Assembly (NCBI GenBank): GCA_002336245.1 | Contig: DDDG01000008.1 | Coordinates: 1 to 64,000 of the forward strand | DNA length: 64,000 nt | Direction of reading: 5' to 3' | DNA from: Flavobacteriales bacterium UBA1986 | Lineage (GTDB): Bacteria > Bacteroidota > Bacteroidia > Flavobacteriales_G > Salibacteraceae | Part shown: positions 46,854 to 57,059 of the stretch, piece by piece | Layout: each line of letters begins with the position of its first letter | Numbering within the stretch: position 1 is the stretch's first letter | Made by a program: the position numbers and the translations under genes | Notes under the pieces: model-generated | The model's input: the letters and a program-made list of their open reading frames with translations, nothing else | Told to the model about the DNA's origin: nothing | Database searches by the model: none

Positions 46854-48278
46854 ATGTCATACAGAAAGTTATCGACCAAAGAGAAAGCCTTATCCATCAA
46901 CTTGGATAATTCGATTTACGGAGCCTTTTCCGAAATCGGTGCCGGGCAAGAGGTTGCCAACAACTTTTTTCGAGTTGGTGGAGCAAGTGGAACCATCGCC
47001 ATCAGCCTTTCGGCCTACGATAAAGAGATTTCAGACTCCATCTACGGAGGCCACGAGCGTTACGTCAGTGAACCGCGGCTCAATAAAATGCTCGACTTCG
47101 GTTATAAGGTGGTTCACAAGAAATTGATTTCTCGCAGGAAAACGGCCAAGTTTTTCAACTTCGCGAATACCGTTTCAACAATCAATTACCAGAAGACCAA
47201 TTGGTCGCATGGTTGGTTGGGGCTTCGCTTTCAACTCAGACCTGAAAGTGAACCGAATGAGTGCATTCTTCACGTGAATCTAAACGACCATGAGGCTAGG
47301 CTTCAGCAGGAGGCTCTAGGGATTATGGGCGTGAACTTACTCTACGGTTGTCATTTTTACCATCATGACCCTGAGTACTTATTGAACTCTCTCCTCGATG
47401 AACTCTCAAGGGAGCGCATTGAAATTAATATGTTCCGCTTGAGCGGGCCTGACTTCAAGCACGTCGACAACCGATTGATGGCTTTGAAGCTCGTAAAAAA
47501 CGGACTTACTGAAGCTGCACTGTTCGGACCAGATGGAGATGTTCTTCAACCATCCGAAGTGCTTTACAAGAAAAATATTCTTGTTCTTAGAGGTCGATTC
47601 CGTCCGCTAACACATGTCAATCTCGATATGTATGATCGCGGATTAGATCAATTTATCAAGTGTGAAGGAGTAGAAAAAGAAGACGTTCGAGCGATTTTTG
47701 AGCTCACCTTAAAAGATCTTACCAACGATGGGACCATCGACGAAAAGGATTTCTTAGATCGTGTGGACATCCTCTGTTCGATGGGACATACTGTGATGAT
47801 TTCAAATTACGTGAAGTATTACAAGGTTTGTCATTACTTGAGTCAGTTCACGAAAACCAAAAAAATTGGGCTCATTTTGGGCATCTACAGCCTGCAGACC
47901 ATTTTCGACGCGCGCTATTACGAGAATCTTCATGGAGGAATCTTGGAAGCCTTTGGATTAGGCTTTGGAGGCAATGTAAAAATCTTTGTCTACCCATCTC
48001 AAATTCCAATGTCGGACGAGTTGTACAACACTAAAAACTTCGAAGTTGATGAAGAGTATCGTGGCTTGTTGAAATACTTCGTCGACAATGATATGATTGT
48101 TGACATCGAAGATGTGAACACAGACAATCTTCACATCTACAGTGACAATGTGCTTTCGATGATTCGCAATGGCCTTTCAGGATGGGAAGAATCCGTACCT
48201 AAGAAAGTAGCAAAAGCAATCAAAGAAAATCGATTGTTCGACTACAAGGCACCCGCCAAAGAAGTCGCTGACTCCTAG
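46854..48278 (+). CDS. Conserved protein, family not recognised
   Basis: A 474-residue soluble protein without signal peptide or membrane helix. Near the N-terminus is a striking glycine-rich block, YGAFSEIGAGQEVANNFF (about 22-39) followed by VGGASGTIA. Further on are RYVSEPRLNKML, NDHEARLQQEALGIMGVNLLYG and several regular alpha/beta segments (MIVDIEDV, LILGIYSL). The GAGQEVA ... GGASGT block feels strongly conserved and could be a nucleotide or phosphate site, but I cannot tie it to a named family. It is probably a single-gene transcript, as the gap upstream is 158 bp. The next gene is the broken TPR array. Confidence 0.8.
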   Translation: MSYRKLSTKEKALSINLDNSIYGAFSEIGAGQEVANNFFRVGGASGTIAISLSAYDKEISDSIYGGHERYVSEPRLNKMLDFGYKVVHKKLISRRKTAKFFNFANTVSTINYQKTNWSHGWLGLRFQLRPESEPNECILHVNLNDHEARLQQEALGIMGVNLLYGCHFYHHDPEYLLNSLLDELSRERIEINMFRLSGPDFKHVDNRLMALKLVKNGLTEAALFGPDGDVLQPSEVLYKKNILVLRGRFRPLTHVNLDMYDRGLDQFIKCEGVEKEDVRAIFELTLKDLTNDGTIDEKDFLDRVDILCSMGHTVMISNYVKYYKVCHYLSQFTKTKKIGLILGIYSLQTIFDARYYENLHGGILEAFGLGFGGNVKIFVYPSQIPMSDELYNTKNFEVDEEYRGLLKYFVDNDMIVDIEDVNTDNLHIYSDNVLSMIRNGLSGWEESVPKKVAKAIKENRLFDYKAPAKEVADS

Positions 48279-48307
48279 CCATAGGAACTTTCACTTTTGA
48301 ATTCGAT

Positions 48308-51188
48308 TTGACTCAATTATCGAAATATACAGGGCTCTCCCTTTTGGTGATTTGTCTGTTGGGACTAAGCCATCCTTCCTATTCTCAGGACGATATATTC
48401 GACCAGATTGAGAATGAACTCAAGAAGGAAAAGACGAAAGAAAAAGCCCTAGAAAAAGCCGATAAGAACGCAGAAAAGTTTGCCTTAAAGTATAAGTCAA
48501 CCATCGCTGCGGGAGATGCGTATTTTAGAGATGAAAAATACGACCAAGCCTAGAATCTTACAAGGAAGCACTCATCTACAAACCTGATGATGCCTATGCT
48601 CCGAAGAAGGTCATCGAAACAGAAGAGGCCATACTTCGAAAAAAGGAAGAGCTCAAAAAGCTAGAAATTCAAAGAAAATACCAAGCGCTGATTGAAGATG
48701 GGAAAACCCTCTCTTCTGAAAAGAAATACGTTGAAGCTCAAAAACAATTTCACGAAGCTCTGGCAGTAATTCCAGGTGAGGCAGAGGCTGCTCAACTTCT
48801 AGAACAGGCAAAACGCGATCAAGCTCACTTGGAAGAGCAAATGCGCCTTAAGGAAGCCCAAGCAAAACTTGATGAGGAATACGATGTAGCGATAAAGAAG
48901 GCCGAAGTATTACTCTCCTCAGGCTCCTTTAAAGAAGCTCGAATCGCCTTCGGTGAGGCTTCTAAATTAAAACCGAAGGAGCAATTCCCACGCGATAAGA
49001 TGGACGAATGTTCGCGAAAAGCCGAAGCCGAAAAAGCTCAACTTGCTCTTGAAGCCAAACAAAGGGAATACAAGACAAAAATTGATGAGGCAGACCAATT
49101 GCTGAAAGATGAAAAGTTCGACGAGGCGATTGTAGTTTATGATGCCGCACATAAAATTCAGCCCAATGAGACTTATCCGCAAACCCAAGTACAGGAAGCG
49201 ATGATGCTCAAAAAAGAGAAGGCAAAAGCAGAAGTGGAGCAGCGCTACAACGACTTCATTGTAGAAGGCGACGACTTATTGAACAAAAATGAGTTCGCCG
49301 AGGCCATCAAAGCCTACGAAAATGCATCTAAACTATTACCCGACCATTCAACCGCAGCAAAGAAGACCAACCTGGCCTATGCCAAGAAAAAGGAATTTGA
49401 AGCGAAGGTGCTCGACGATCAATACTTCAGCTTAATCGGAGAAGGAGATGATTTTATAAAGCAGGAAAAGTATGAAGAAGCAGAACTGAAATACGTTGCT
49501 GCCGAAAAACTCATTCCTGAAAAACAAGAAGCCAAGAACAAGGTGCACTCCTTACATGAGCTGAAAAAGAGGCTAGAAGAAGACGGTATTGAAAAACTTT
49601 ACAACCAACATCTAGTAAGTGGGAAGGAGCTTCTTGAACAGGAGAGTTTTGATGAAGCAGAAGCAGCATTCAAAAAGGCACATGAGCTCAAACCCAAAGA
49701 CGCCACTGCCAACAACTTAATCCTAGAAACGCATCAAAAAAAGAAAGCCAAAACAGAGCGAGAACTGAAAGAACGTGAGGCTCAATCCGCGCAGCAGACC
49801 TTCGATCAGCACAAAACGGCGGCAGAAGCAAAAATGACCGATAGGAAATGGGCGGAAGCAGTGCAAGCATTTCACTTGGCTCTTGAGGTGATTCCGAACG
49901 ATGAAGAAGTGCTCCAGCGAATTCAAACTGCCGAAGAGAATTTGAAAGAGGAAAAAGCCGCCAAATCGGAGAAAGAGAAAGAAATTGCCAAACACAAAGC
50001 AATTGAAAGCCAGTACACTGCACTGCTCTCCATGGCAGAAAACCACCTGAGCAACCAACAGTTTGAAGAGGCGATACTGAAGTTTAAGGAAGCTGGGGTT
50101 CTAAAATCTGAGGACGTTCGACATAGAGAAGGAATCGACAATGCCCATGCAAAATGGGAACAATTTAAGCTCGACTCCGAAGCGAAAAAACAAGAAGCCG
50201 AGAATGCTCGACAAGAAAAATTAGCTAAGCAGAAGGCCAATCAAGAATTGAATGTGCGCACTCAGCAATTTGAACAACTTATAGATCAGGCTGCTGTGCT
50301 TCAAAGCAAGAATTTGTAGAGGCACTTCAAAGTTTCGATGCTGCTTTAGCACTTTTCCCCGACAACGAAAAAGCTCAACGGATGCGTGCCGCTGCAAAAA
50401 CAGAAAAGAAAAATGCTGAGGATCTTGCTGAGAAAGATCAACGTAAAAAAGAAAAGGAGGAACAAGAGGCTTTGGCTCAAAAACAAGCTCAAGTTGAATT
50501 GAAAAGCAAACAAAAGGTGTACGACATATTGGTTGATGCCGGAAATTCTGAAATGAAGGTAGGGAACATAGACTCGGCTGTGAGCAAATTTAGAAGGGCC
50601 ACAACTGTATTGCCCGAAATCGCTGAAGCAAAGGACCTTCTGGCCATCGCCATCGAGCGCCAAGCCCAACAAAAAGTTCAAGACCAAAAAGATGACCAAG
50701 AACAGAAATTCAAAACCCTCTTAAAGGAGGCTGAGCGAGGCTAAATCCAAAAGGATTACGACGCTGCCTTCGAAGCACTGGACGCAGCAGCAGAAATCTT
50801 TCCGGAAAACCCACAGTTATTGAGCATGATTGCAAGAGTTGAGAAGGATGCACTCGAAGAGGAAGCGCGCATTGCCAGGGAGCAAGCAATTGCAGCAAGA
50901 AAAACGGGAAACAAAGAGGACTTCTTTACCATCTATGTTGATCCCGCTCAACGCGAAAGACTCGATAAAATCAAATTCGTTCACGATCTAGCATCAAAAT
51001 ACCCCGAGGGTTTGACAGTTGAATACGAGAGTTTCGACCGCAAGGAAATTGAAGTTCGAGTTCTCATTGAAGGAAACTTAGGTGCTGAATACAAAAAGGT
51101 AAGTCATGCTTGGGGTGGTCGCTACTACTTCAAAAACGGAAAAGCGAGCTCCGCTTATGTCTGGCAGAAAGAAGCCAAAGGATTCTGA
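48308..51188 (+). pseudogene. Broken gene for a secreted 12-repeat TPR-array protein
   Basis: A reading frame of about 960 codons with three lesions. From the TTG at 48308 it codes for a signal peptide (SLLVICLLGLSHPSYSQ) and runs to a stop at 48553. The same protein continues in the next frame from 48550 (LESYKEAL), so one base is missing. A second single-base loss, in a T run at 50313-50315, causes the stop at 50319, and the protein resumes in frame from 50316 (VEALQSFDAAL). A TAA at 50742-50744 is in frame, and the reading continues as IQKDYDAAF to 51188. With repairs it has twelve TPR-like hairpins spaced about 70 residues apart and a C-terminal domain (YPEGLT, EYKKVSHAWGG, YYFKN) shared with the 4353-5105 product. 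It is either decayed or the assembly has errors. Confidence 0.85.
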
Positions 51189-51209
51189 ACCTTCTCTAGT
51201 GCACTCAGT

Positions 51210-51905
51210 CTAAACTTGGATTTGTCCGCCAATCTCAATTTCAGTTGTCCCTTCAATGCTAAATAGTCGGGCCGGATTGTTTCCTCTAATCGTGTGCACA
51301 TCTCCTTGTACCTCAATTAAACTCGACTCTCTCAATCCAACAACTTTTTTGTCGGGATTTGCTGCAAGAAACTCAGCCAAGCGTTGATCACGGCTCTCAC
51401 CTCCATGACCTTCGATGGTCTTGCTCGTATAGTGTGGATTGATTTGATAGTTCACCAAATGGAGACCATCAAAACTGACGGGTTCTACAATCGGCATGTC
51501 ATTGCTTGTATGTAGGCCTGGACAGGCAACATTACTTCCTGCACTCCAACCAACATATGGCATTCCCTCCTCTACCCTCTTACGAATTGGCAGTAGTAAG
51601 CCGTTCTCTTGAATCTCATTAAATAATTGAAAGGTGTTTCCTCCGCCTACTAGAATTGCGCGTGCTTTCATAACCGCCTTTTCGGGGTTGAGTGTGTGGT
51701 GAATGGATGTCACCTCTTTATTCAAGGGTTCAAAAGCAGCTTCAACCGCTTCAAAGTAGTCGTCCCAGCTTATGGTCACCCCCGCATATGGAATGAAGAG
51801 GATGTCGTCGTCAATTCCTTCTAAGAAGGAATTTAAATACTCTCTTGGCCAAGAGAGGTATTCTTCGCCAGGATTGGTTGAGTTGCTGAGTAGAAGTAAA
51901 TTCAT
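51210..51905 (-). CDS. pepE: Dipeptidase E (peptidase S51)
   Basis: A 231-residue protein with the nucleophile elbow YVGWSAGSNVACPG (Ser121), the segment AILVGGGNTFQLFNEI and NPHYTSKTIEGHGGESRDQRL, which carries the likely catalytic His. This matches PepE, a cytoplasmic Asp-X dipeptidase. It is convergent with the broken TPR gene and divergent from htpG. Confidence 0.9.
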   Translation of the reverse strand: MNLLLLSNSTNPGEEYLSWPREYLNSFLEGIDDDILFIPYAGVTISWDDYFEAVEAAFEPLNKEVTSIHHTLNPEKAVMKARAILVGGGNTFQLFNEIQENGLLLPIRKRVEEGMPYVGWSAGSNVACPGLHTSNDMPIVEPVSFDGLHLVNYQINPHYTSKTIEGHGGESRDQRLAEFLAANPDKKVVGLRESSLIEVQGDVHTIRGNNPARLFSIEGTTEIEIGGQIQV

Positions 51906-52054
51906 CTGACGAAAATGCGTCGAAAAAATAGGAATCCAAAAAAATGCATGACTAAAGAACCGACTATTTCACTGCTTGACTCCTACATTGCGACAAGCTG
52001 TCAGAAGAAGCATATTGGTACACAACTTGCCATTGAGCTCAAAAATAAAAAGAC

Positions 52055-53953
52055 ATGGCAAAAGGCAAGATTAACGTTCAAACAGAGAACATCTTTCCCA
52101 TCATTAAAAAGTTTCTCTATTCAGACCACGAGATCTTTTTAAGGGAATTGGTTTCCAACGCTGTCGATGCGAGCAGCAAGTTGAAGACTCTCCAAAAGCT
52201 CGGAGAATTCAAAGGGGAATTGGGCAATACTCGAATTGAAGTTTCCATTGATGCCAAAGCAAAAACCCTTACGATTAAAGACCGCGGTATTGGAATGAAT
52301 GCCGATGAGGTTAAAAAATACCTCAACCAAGTAGCCTTTTCAGGCGCCGAAGAATTCTTGAAGAAATACGAAGGCAAAGCAGATGATGCTGGGATCATTG
52401 GAAATTTCGGACTTGGATTTTACTCGGCCTTTATGGTTGCCAGTGAAGTTGAAGTGCATTCAAAATCTTTTCGCGAAGAAGACGAGGCTGTTAAATGGAG
52501 TTGTGATGGTAGCCCAAACTACACTCTGACCAAATCAAAGAAAGAGGATCGCGGAACCGAAATCGTCCTTCATATTGCTGAGGATTCTAAAGAATTTTTA
52601 GAGGAAAATCGCATCTCTGGAATCCTAAACAAATACTGTAAGTTCCTTCCGCAGGAAATTCAATTTGGAACAAAAACAGAATCCGTCGATGATCCTTCTG
52701 GCGAAAAAGATGAAGCAGGAAATCCAAAGCGCATCGAGAACGAAGTTGACAACATCATCAACAACACTTCTCCAGCTTGGAAAAAGATGCCAGCTGACTT
52801 GAAGGATGAAGATTATAAGGCATTCTACAAAGAACTCTACCCATTCACTTTTGATGACCCCTTATTCAACATTCACCTCAATGTTGATTACCCTTTCAAC
52901 CTTACTGGCGTACTCTTTTTCCCAAAGTTGTCTGGGAACATGGAATTGCAGAAAAATAAGATTCAGTTGTACAGCAACCAGGTCTTCATTACAGATTCTG
53001 TAGAAGACATTGTACCTGAATTCCTAACGCTCTTACATGGAGTAATTGATTCTCCGGACATCCCGTTGAACGTTTCTCGATCTTATTTACAATCGGACTC
53101 AAACGTCAAGAAAATCAGCTCGCACATCTCTAAAAAGGTTGCAGATAAGCTGGCTGAGATGTTCAAGAAGGACCGAAAGGACTACGAGAGTAAATGGGAC
53201 GACATCCGTTTGTTTGTTGAGTATGGCTGTCTTACCGACGAGAAGTTTTTCGAACGCATGAAAGGCGCAATACTCCTCAAGAACACCAAAGGAGAATTCT
53301 TCACCCTTGAAGAATACCAAACAAAAATTGGTGAGCTTCAAAAGAATAAAAACGACGAGTTGATTGTCCTCTACACAAACAATCCAGAAGAGCAGCATCA
53401 ATTCATTCAATCGGCCGACAAATACAATTACGACGTCGTGGAATTGAGCAGTCCACTCAGCAGTCATTTCATTCAAAAGCTTGAAGGTGGTGAAGAAAAA
53501 ATGCGCTTCGCACGCGTTGATTCCGACACAATGGACAAACTCATTCAGAAAGCAGATGCTCCTGAAACAAACCTCAGCGAAGACCAACAGAACGAACTGA
53601 AACCCGTTCTGGAATCGGTTGTTGACAAAGAAAAGTTCAGCATTGTCTTTGAAAGTTTGCCCGAAACTGAAATGCCAATGTTGATCACACGCCCTGAGTT
53701 TATGAGACGAATGAAAGAACAAGCTGAAACAGGTGGCGGCGGAATGTTTGGTGGAGCTACTTTGCCAGACGCCTACAATTTGGTGGTGAACTCAAATCAC
53801 CCATTAACTTCCAAAATCCTCCTTGAGCCAAATGCCGACAAGAAGAAACTCTTGGCTAAACAAGCGGCTGACTTGGCACTTCTTTCCCAAAACATGCTGA
53901 AAGGCGAGGCACTTTCGAAGTTTATTGAGCGCTCGGTCGACATCATTGAGTAA
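52055..53953 (+). CDS. htpG: Molecular chaperone HtpG (Hsp90)
   Basis: A 632-residue protein with the N-terminal ATP-binding motifs ELVSNAVDASSKL, DRGIGMNADEV and GNFGLGFYSAFMVA, the middle-domain segment LNVSRSYLQSD, and a C-terminal dimerisation region. It is an ATP-dependent chaperone in the cytoplasm. Length and motifs agree with the bacterial family. The TerB-DnaJ gene follows after 5 bp, which suggests a shared transcript for two folding-related proteins. I saw no heat-shock operator such as CIRCE upstream. Confidence 0.97.
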   Translation: MAKGKINVQTENIFPIIKKFLYSDHEIFLRELVSNAVDASSKLKTLQKLGEFKGELGNTRIEVSIDAKAKTLTIKDRGIGMNADEVKKYLNQVAFSGAEEFLKKYEGKADDAGIIGNFGLGFYSAFMVASEVEVHSKSFREEDEAVKWSCDGSPNYTLTKSKKEDRGTEIVLHIAEDSKEFLEENRISGILNKYCKFLPQEIQFGTKTESVDDPSGEKDEAGNPKRIENEVDNIINNTSPAWKKMPADLKDEDYKAFYKELYPFTFDDPLFNIHLNVDYPFNLTGVLFFPKLSGNMELQKNKIQLYSNQVFITDSVEDIVPEFLTLLHGVIDSPDIPLNVSRSYLQSDSNVKKISSHISKKVADKLAEMFKKDRKDYESKWDDIRLFVEYGCLTDEKFFERMKGAILLKNTKGEFFTLEEYQTKIGELQKNKNDELIVLYTNNPEEQHQFIQSADKYNYDVVELSSPLSSHFIQKLEGGEEKMRFARVDSDTMDKLIQKADAPETNLSEDQQNELKPVLESVVDKEKFSIVFESLPETEMPMLITRPEFMRRMKEQAETGGGGMFGGATLPDAYNLVVNSNHPLTSKILLEPNADKKKLLAKQAADLALLSQNMLKGEALSKFIERSVDIIE

Positions 53954-53958
53954 CATCA

Positions 53959-54702
53959 ATGGGTAATTACACAAAGTGGATTACTGGGGGCCTAGGTTGG
54001 GCCTTTGGAGGGCCGATTGGTGGAATCCTTGGCTTTGCTGTGGGCGCTATGATGGAAGGTGTGCTTAAATCCGATGAGCATGCCGCGCAAATAGGACAAG
54101 GGAGATCGCGCACCAGATCGGCAGATTTTGGGGTGAGCTTGGCTATTTTATCCATGGCAGTTATGAAAGCCGATGGCACGGTCAAAAAGTCGGAACTTGA
54201 CTACGTAAAGGCATTCCTTTTAAAGCAGTTCGGCCCGGACAAAGCGAGAGACCTCACGCACCTGATGCGCGACATGATGAAAACCGACATTCCGGTAAGG
54301 CAGGTTTGTTTTCAAATTCGCGACAACATGAGCCACCCTGTGCGTTTGCAGCTGATGCATTACCTATTTGGCATTGCGGAGGCGGATCGTCTCATTGATC
54401 AATCTGAACTTGGCCTTCTGCGAACGATTGCTTCTTACTTGAACATTTCGCAAGCCGACTACCGAAGTATGCATGCGATGTTCGTGAAAGTAAAAAACGA
54501 TGGTCGCGCATATCAAATTCTAGGCATTGACCCTAAGTCGAGCGAGGAAAAGATAAAAAAGGCCTACCGCAAATTGGCCATCAAGTATCATCCCGATAAG
54601 GTTGCTTCCGCTGGTCCTGAGGTACAAATGGCTGCCAAAGAAAAGTTCCAAAAGATGCAAAGTGCCTACGACGAAATTTGCAAAGCCCGAAACATCAAAT
54701 AG
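53959..54702 (+). CDS. TerB-like and DnaJ-domain protein (DjlA-like)
   Basis: A 247-residue protein. A Gly-rich hydrophobic N-terminus (WITGGLGWAFGGPIGGILGF) may insert in the membrane. The middle part (about 50-175) is all-alpha and TerB-like (SLAILSMAVMKADGTVKKSELDYV in pattern). The last 65 residues are a J domain, with YQILGIDPKSSEEKIKKAYR and the HPD motif in YHPDK. The order agrees with DjlA-type J proteins that stimulate DnaK. It lies 5 bp after htpG. Confidence 0.9.
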   Translation: MGNYTKWITGGLGWAFGGPIGGILGFAVGAMMEGVLKSDEHAAQIGQGRSRTRSADFGVSLAILSMAVMKADGTVKKSELDYVKAFLLKQFGPDKARDLTHLMRDMMKTDIPVRQVCFQIRDNMSHPVRLQLMHYLFGIAEADRLIDQSELGLLRTIASYLNISQADYRSMHAMFVKVKNDGRAYQILGIDPKSSEEKIKKAYRKLAIKYHPDKVASAGPEVQMAAKEKFQKMQSAYDEICKARNIK

Positions 54703-54765
54703 CAGAACTGTCTGTTTCTTGCAGCTCGATTAATCCATATATTCGCCGCTCTGAAAATCAAGACT

Positions 54766-55467
54766 ATGAACAACAAAATCCTTCTATCATTCTGCGCAGG
54801 AAGCTTATTCCTTGCCTCATGTGATTCTGAATCTACTGGAACTTCTTCAGCACCCTCTTCGAGTGCTGCTATGACAAATGGTGTGGACACCATCAGCTAC
54901 AGCTTAGGAGTAACCTTTGCATCCGGCATGAAGGATCGAGCTCCATTTGAGCTGAATCCAGCGATGCTACAGAAAGCTATAGGAGATGTATTTGCAGAAA
55001 ATACTGTAATGACAGTTCAAGAAGCAGAAGAAAATCTCATGAAATACGGTAAAAAGATTGAAGCTGAGAACGCCAAAAAGAAAGTCGGTGCTGGTCGTAC
55101 CTTCCTAGAAGAAAACAAAGGACAAGAAGGTGTAGTAACACTTCCTTCGGGCTTACAATATTTGGTGATGAATCAAGGAGATGGCCCAACACCTACCATT
55201 ACAAGTCGTGTGACTACACACTACAGCGGTACGCTATTAGACGGGACTGTTTTCGACAGCTCTTATGAGCGTGGGCAACCCGCAACCTTCGCCGTAAATG
55301 GCGTGATTCCAGGTTGGACTGAGGCTCTTCAATTGATGCCAGTTGGCTCCAAATGGAAACTGTTCATCCCATCTGAATTGGCCTACGGCGAACGTGGCGG
55401 CGGAAGTGTCATCGGACCAAACGAAACTTTGATTTTCGAAGTGGAATTGCTTTCCATCGAAGAATAA
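54766..55467 (+). CDS. FKBP-type peptidyl-prolyl isomerase, lipoprotein
   Basis: A 233-residue protein with signal peptide and lipobox LASC, so a lipid-anchored periplasmic or outer-membrane protein. Residues about 40-115 are the helical FKBP_N dimerisation region (DTISYSLGVTFASGM), followed by the isomerase domain (THYSGTLLDGTVFDSSYERG, VIPGWTEALQLMPVGSKW, ELAYGERGG). It should help folding of exported proteins. The next gene is a paralog 36 bp downstream. Confidence 0.92.
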   Translation: MNNKILLSFCAGSLFLASCDSESTGTSSAPSSSAAMTNGVDTISYSLGVTFASGMKDRAPFELNPAMLQKAIGDVFAENTVMTVQEAEENLMKYGKKIEAENAKKKVGAGRTFLEENKGQEGVVTLPSGLQYLVMNQGDGPTPTITSRVTTHYSGTLLDGTVFDSSYERGQPATFAVNGVIPGWTEALQLMPVGSKWKLFIPSELAYGERGGGSVIGPNETLIFEVELLSIEE

Positions 55468-55503
55468 TCGATTCACCTATTAAAGAACTATAGACAAGCA
55501 ATT

Positions 55504-56187
55504 ATGAAGAAGATCTTCAGCATCGCAATCCTGCTTACTATTTTACTTCCTGGAGCTGCATTGGCTCAGAAATCGAAGAAGAAGAACAAAGGAAAAGACA
55601 AGCCAGCATTGGTTCTAGAGAGTAAATTGGACAGTTTGAGTTACGCCATTGGGGTGAACTTAGCAAACAGCTTAAGTGCAGATGGCATAGATTCAGTGAA
55701 TGCTCGTGCTGTAATCGCAGGTTTTAAAAATTCTCTTGCTGGCGTCGACACGCTTTTAACTTTAGAAGCTGTTCAGGCGAACTACGGAAAATGGATTGCC
55801 GAGGCCCGCAACGAAGCGACTCAACGGTTCTTTGACGAGAATGGAACCAAGGATGGTGTGGTCACCACTCCCAGCGGAATGCAATACCAAGTGATTAAAA
55901 TGGGTACCGGTGCTAAACCCACCTTAGACTCAAAAGTAAAAACCCATTATCACGGGATGCTTCTTGACGGAACCGTTTTCGACAGCTCAGTTGATAGAGG
56001 TCAGCCAATTTCTTTTCCACTGCGTGGAGTCATTAAAGGGTGGCAAGAAGGCTTGCAGCTTATGCCTATCGGCAGCAAGTTTAGATTTTGGATTCCTCAA
56101 GAACTTGCATACGGCCCAAGAGGTATGGGAAAAATAAAGCCTTTTTCGACGCTCATCTTTGAGGTTGAATTGTTCGAAATCGAATAA
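55504..56187 (+). CDS. FKBP-type peptidyl-prolyl isomerase, periplasmic
   Basis: A 227-residue protein with signal peptide (IAILLTILLPGAALAQ) and no lipobox, then a Lys-rich stretch, an FKBP_N region (DSLSYAIGVNLANSL) and the isomerase domain (THYHGMLLDGTVFDSSVDRG, VIKGWQEGLQLMPIGSKF, ELAYGPRGMG). It is a clear paralog of the upstream lipoprotein and probably works in the same compartment, soluble instead of lipid-anchored. Confidence 0.92.
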   Translation: MKKIFSIAILLTILLPGAALAQKSKKKNKGKDKPALVLESKLDSLSYAIGVNLANSLSADGIDSVNARAVIAGFKNSLAGVDTLLTLEAVQANYGKWIAEARNEATQRFFDENGTKDGVVTTPSGMQYQVIKMGTGAKPTLDSKVKTHYHGMLLDGTVFDSSVDRGQPISFPLRGVIKGWQEGLQLMPIGSKFRFWIPQELAYGPRGMGKIKPFSTLIFEVELFEIE

Positions 56188-56202
56188 GCTTCCTTCAGCC
56201 TT

Positions 56203-56961
56203 TTAATAAGATTTAGAATCTCCCAAACGCTTGCCCAACAAATGGCTTGCAGAGCGCACAACGCGGTCGGCAAGTCTGGAGAATGGCATGCTTTGAAGGT
56301 ATATCGTTCCGGTGCCTTTGAGGGAAGCGACGAACATCCCTTCGCCTCCGAAGAACATCGATTTCAGATTTCCGTAGTGTTTGATGTCGTATTCGATTCC
56401 GGGAGTGAATGCCACGATGCAGCCAGTATCCACTCGTAATTCTTCCCCCTTTAATTCTTTTTTTACAATTGTGCCGCCCGCATGGATGAACACCCTGCCG
56501 TCGCCAGTGAGCTTTTGAAGAATAAAACCTTAACCACCGAAGAATCCCACGCCAAACTTCTCAGTTAGCGTGAAATCAATTCGAGTTCCCAAAGCAGCGC
56601 ACAAGAAAGAATCGCGTTGACAAATGATCTCACCACCTATTTCCTTCAAGTCTAGAGGAATGATCTTCCCTGGATATGGTGCTGCGAAGCAAACGCGTTG
56701 CTTTCCTTCACCTTGATTCGTAAAATGAGTCATGAACAGAGACTCTCCTGAGAATGCTCTTTTACCTGCACTGAGCAACTGCCCAAAAAAAGTACTCTTA
56801 GGCTTTGAGCCATCGCCCATTTTAGCATCGTAGGTGATGCCTTCGGTCATCCAGTTCATCGCTCTAGCTTCCGCGATAACGGTTTCTTGAGGGTCCAATT
56901 CTATCTCGACGGTTTGCATGTCGTCGCCAAATATTTCGTAGTCTACTTCGTGACTTTCCAT
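56203..56961 (-). pseudogene. AIM24/TIGR00266-family gene with an in-frame TAA stop
   Basis: The whole frame from ATG 56961 to 56203 reads as one AIM24-family protein of about 252 residues, except for a TAA at 56532-56530. The interruption falls in [19 protein letters not shown], where the family normally has Glu (GAA), so a single G-to-T change explains it. The first part codes for 143 residues ([20 protein letters not shown]) and the rest ([45 protein letters not shown]) continues in the same frame. The family folds as a beta-rich trimer of unknown role. Either the gene is newly inactivated or the base is a sequencing error. Confidence 0.85.
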
Positions 56962-57059
56962 GGTTCAAATGTTAGAGCGGGAAAGATAGTTGACTATTGA
57001 ATACCTCATTAAAGTGAATCTTCTGTGTTTAACGATTCAACATTTGATAATTTCGCTTT

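Noticed and set aside
51915..52142. Small open frame between pepE and htpG
   Set aside because: It overlaps the htpG start by 88 bp in another frame and has no signal peptide or motif. It is probably not a gene.
53099..53722. Open frame of 207 codons opposite htpG
   Set aside because: It is antisense to a highly conserved gene; the phenylalanine-rich translation is typical of a reverse-frame shadow.
48308..56961. In-frame TAA codons as a recoded sense codon (alternative genetic code)
   Set aside because: TAA is a normal stop for many intact genes here, such as those ending at 609, 3137, 26485 and 26909. Two of the four lesions are frameshifts, which recoding does not explain.
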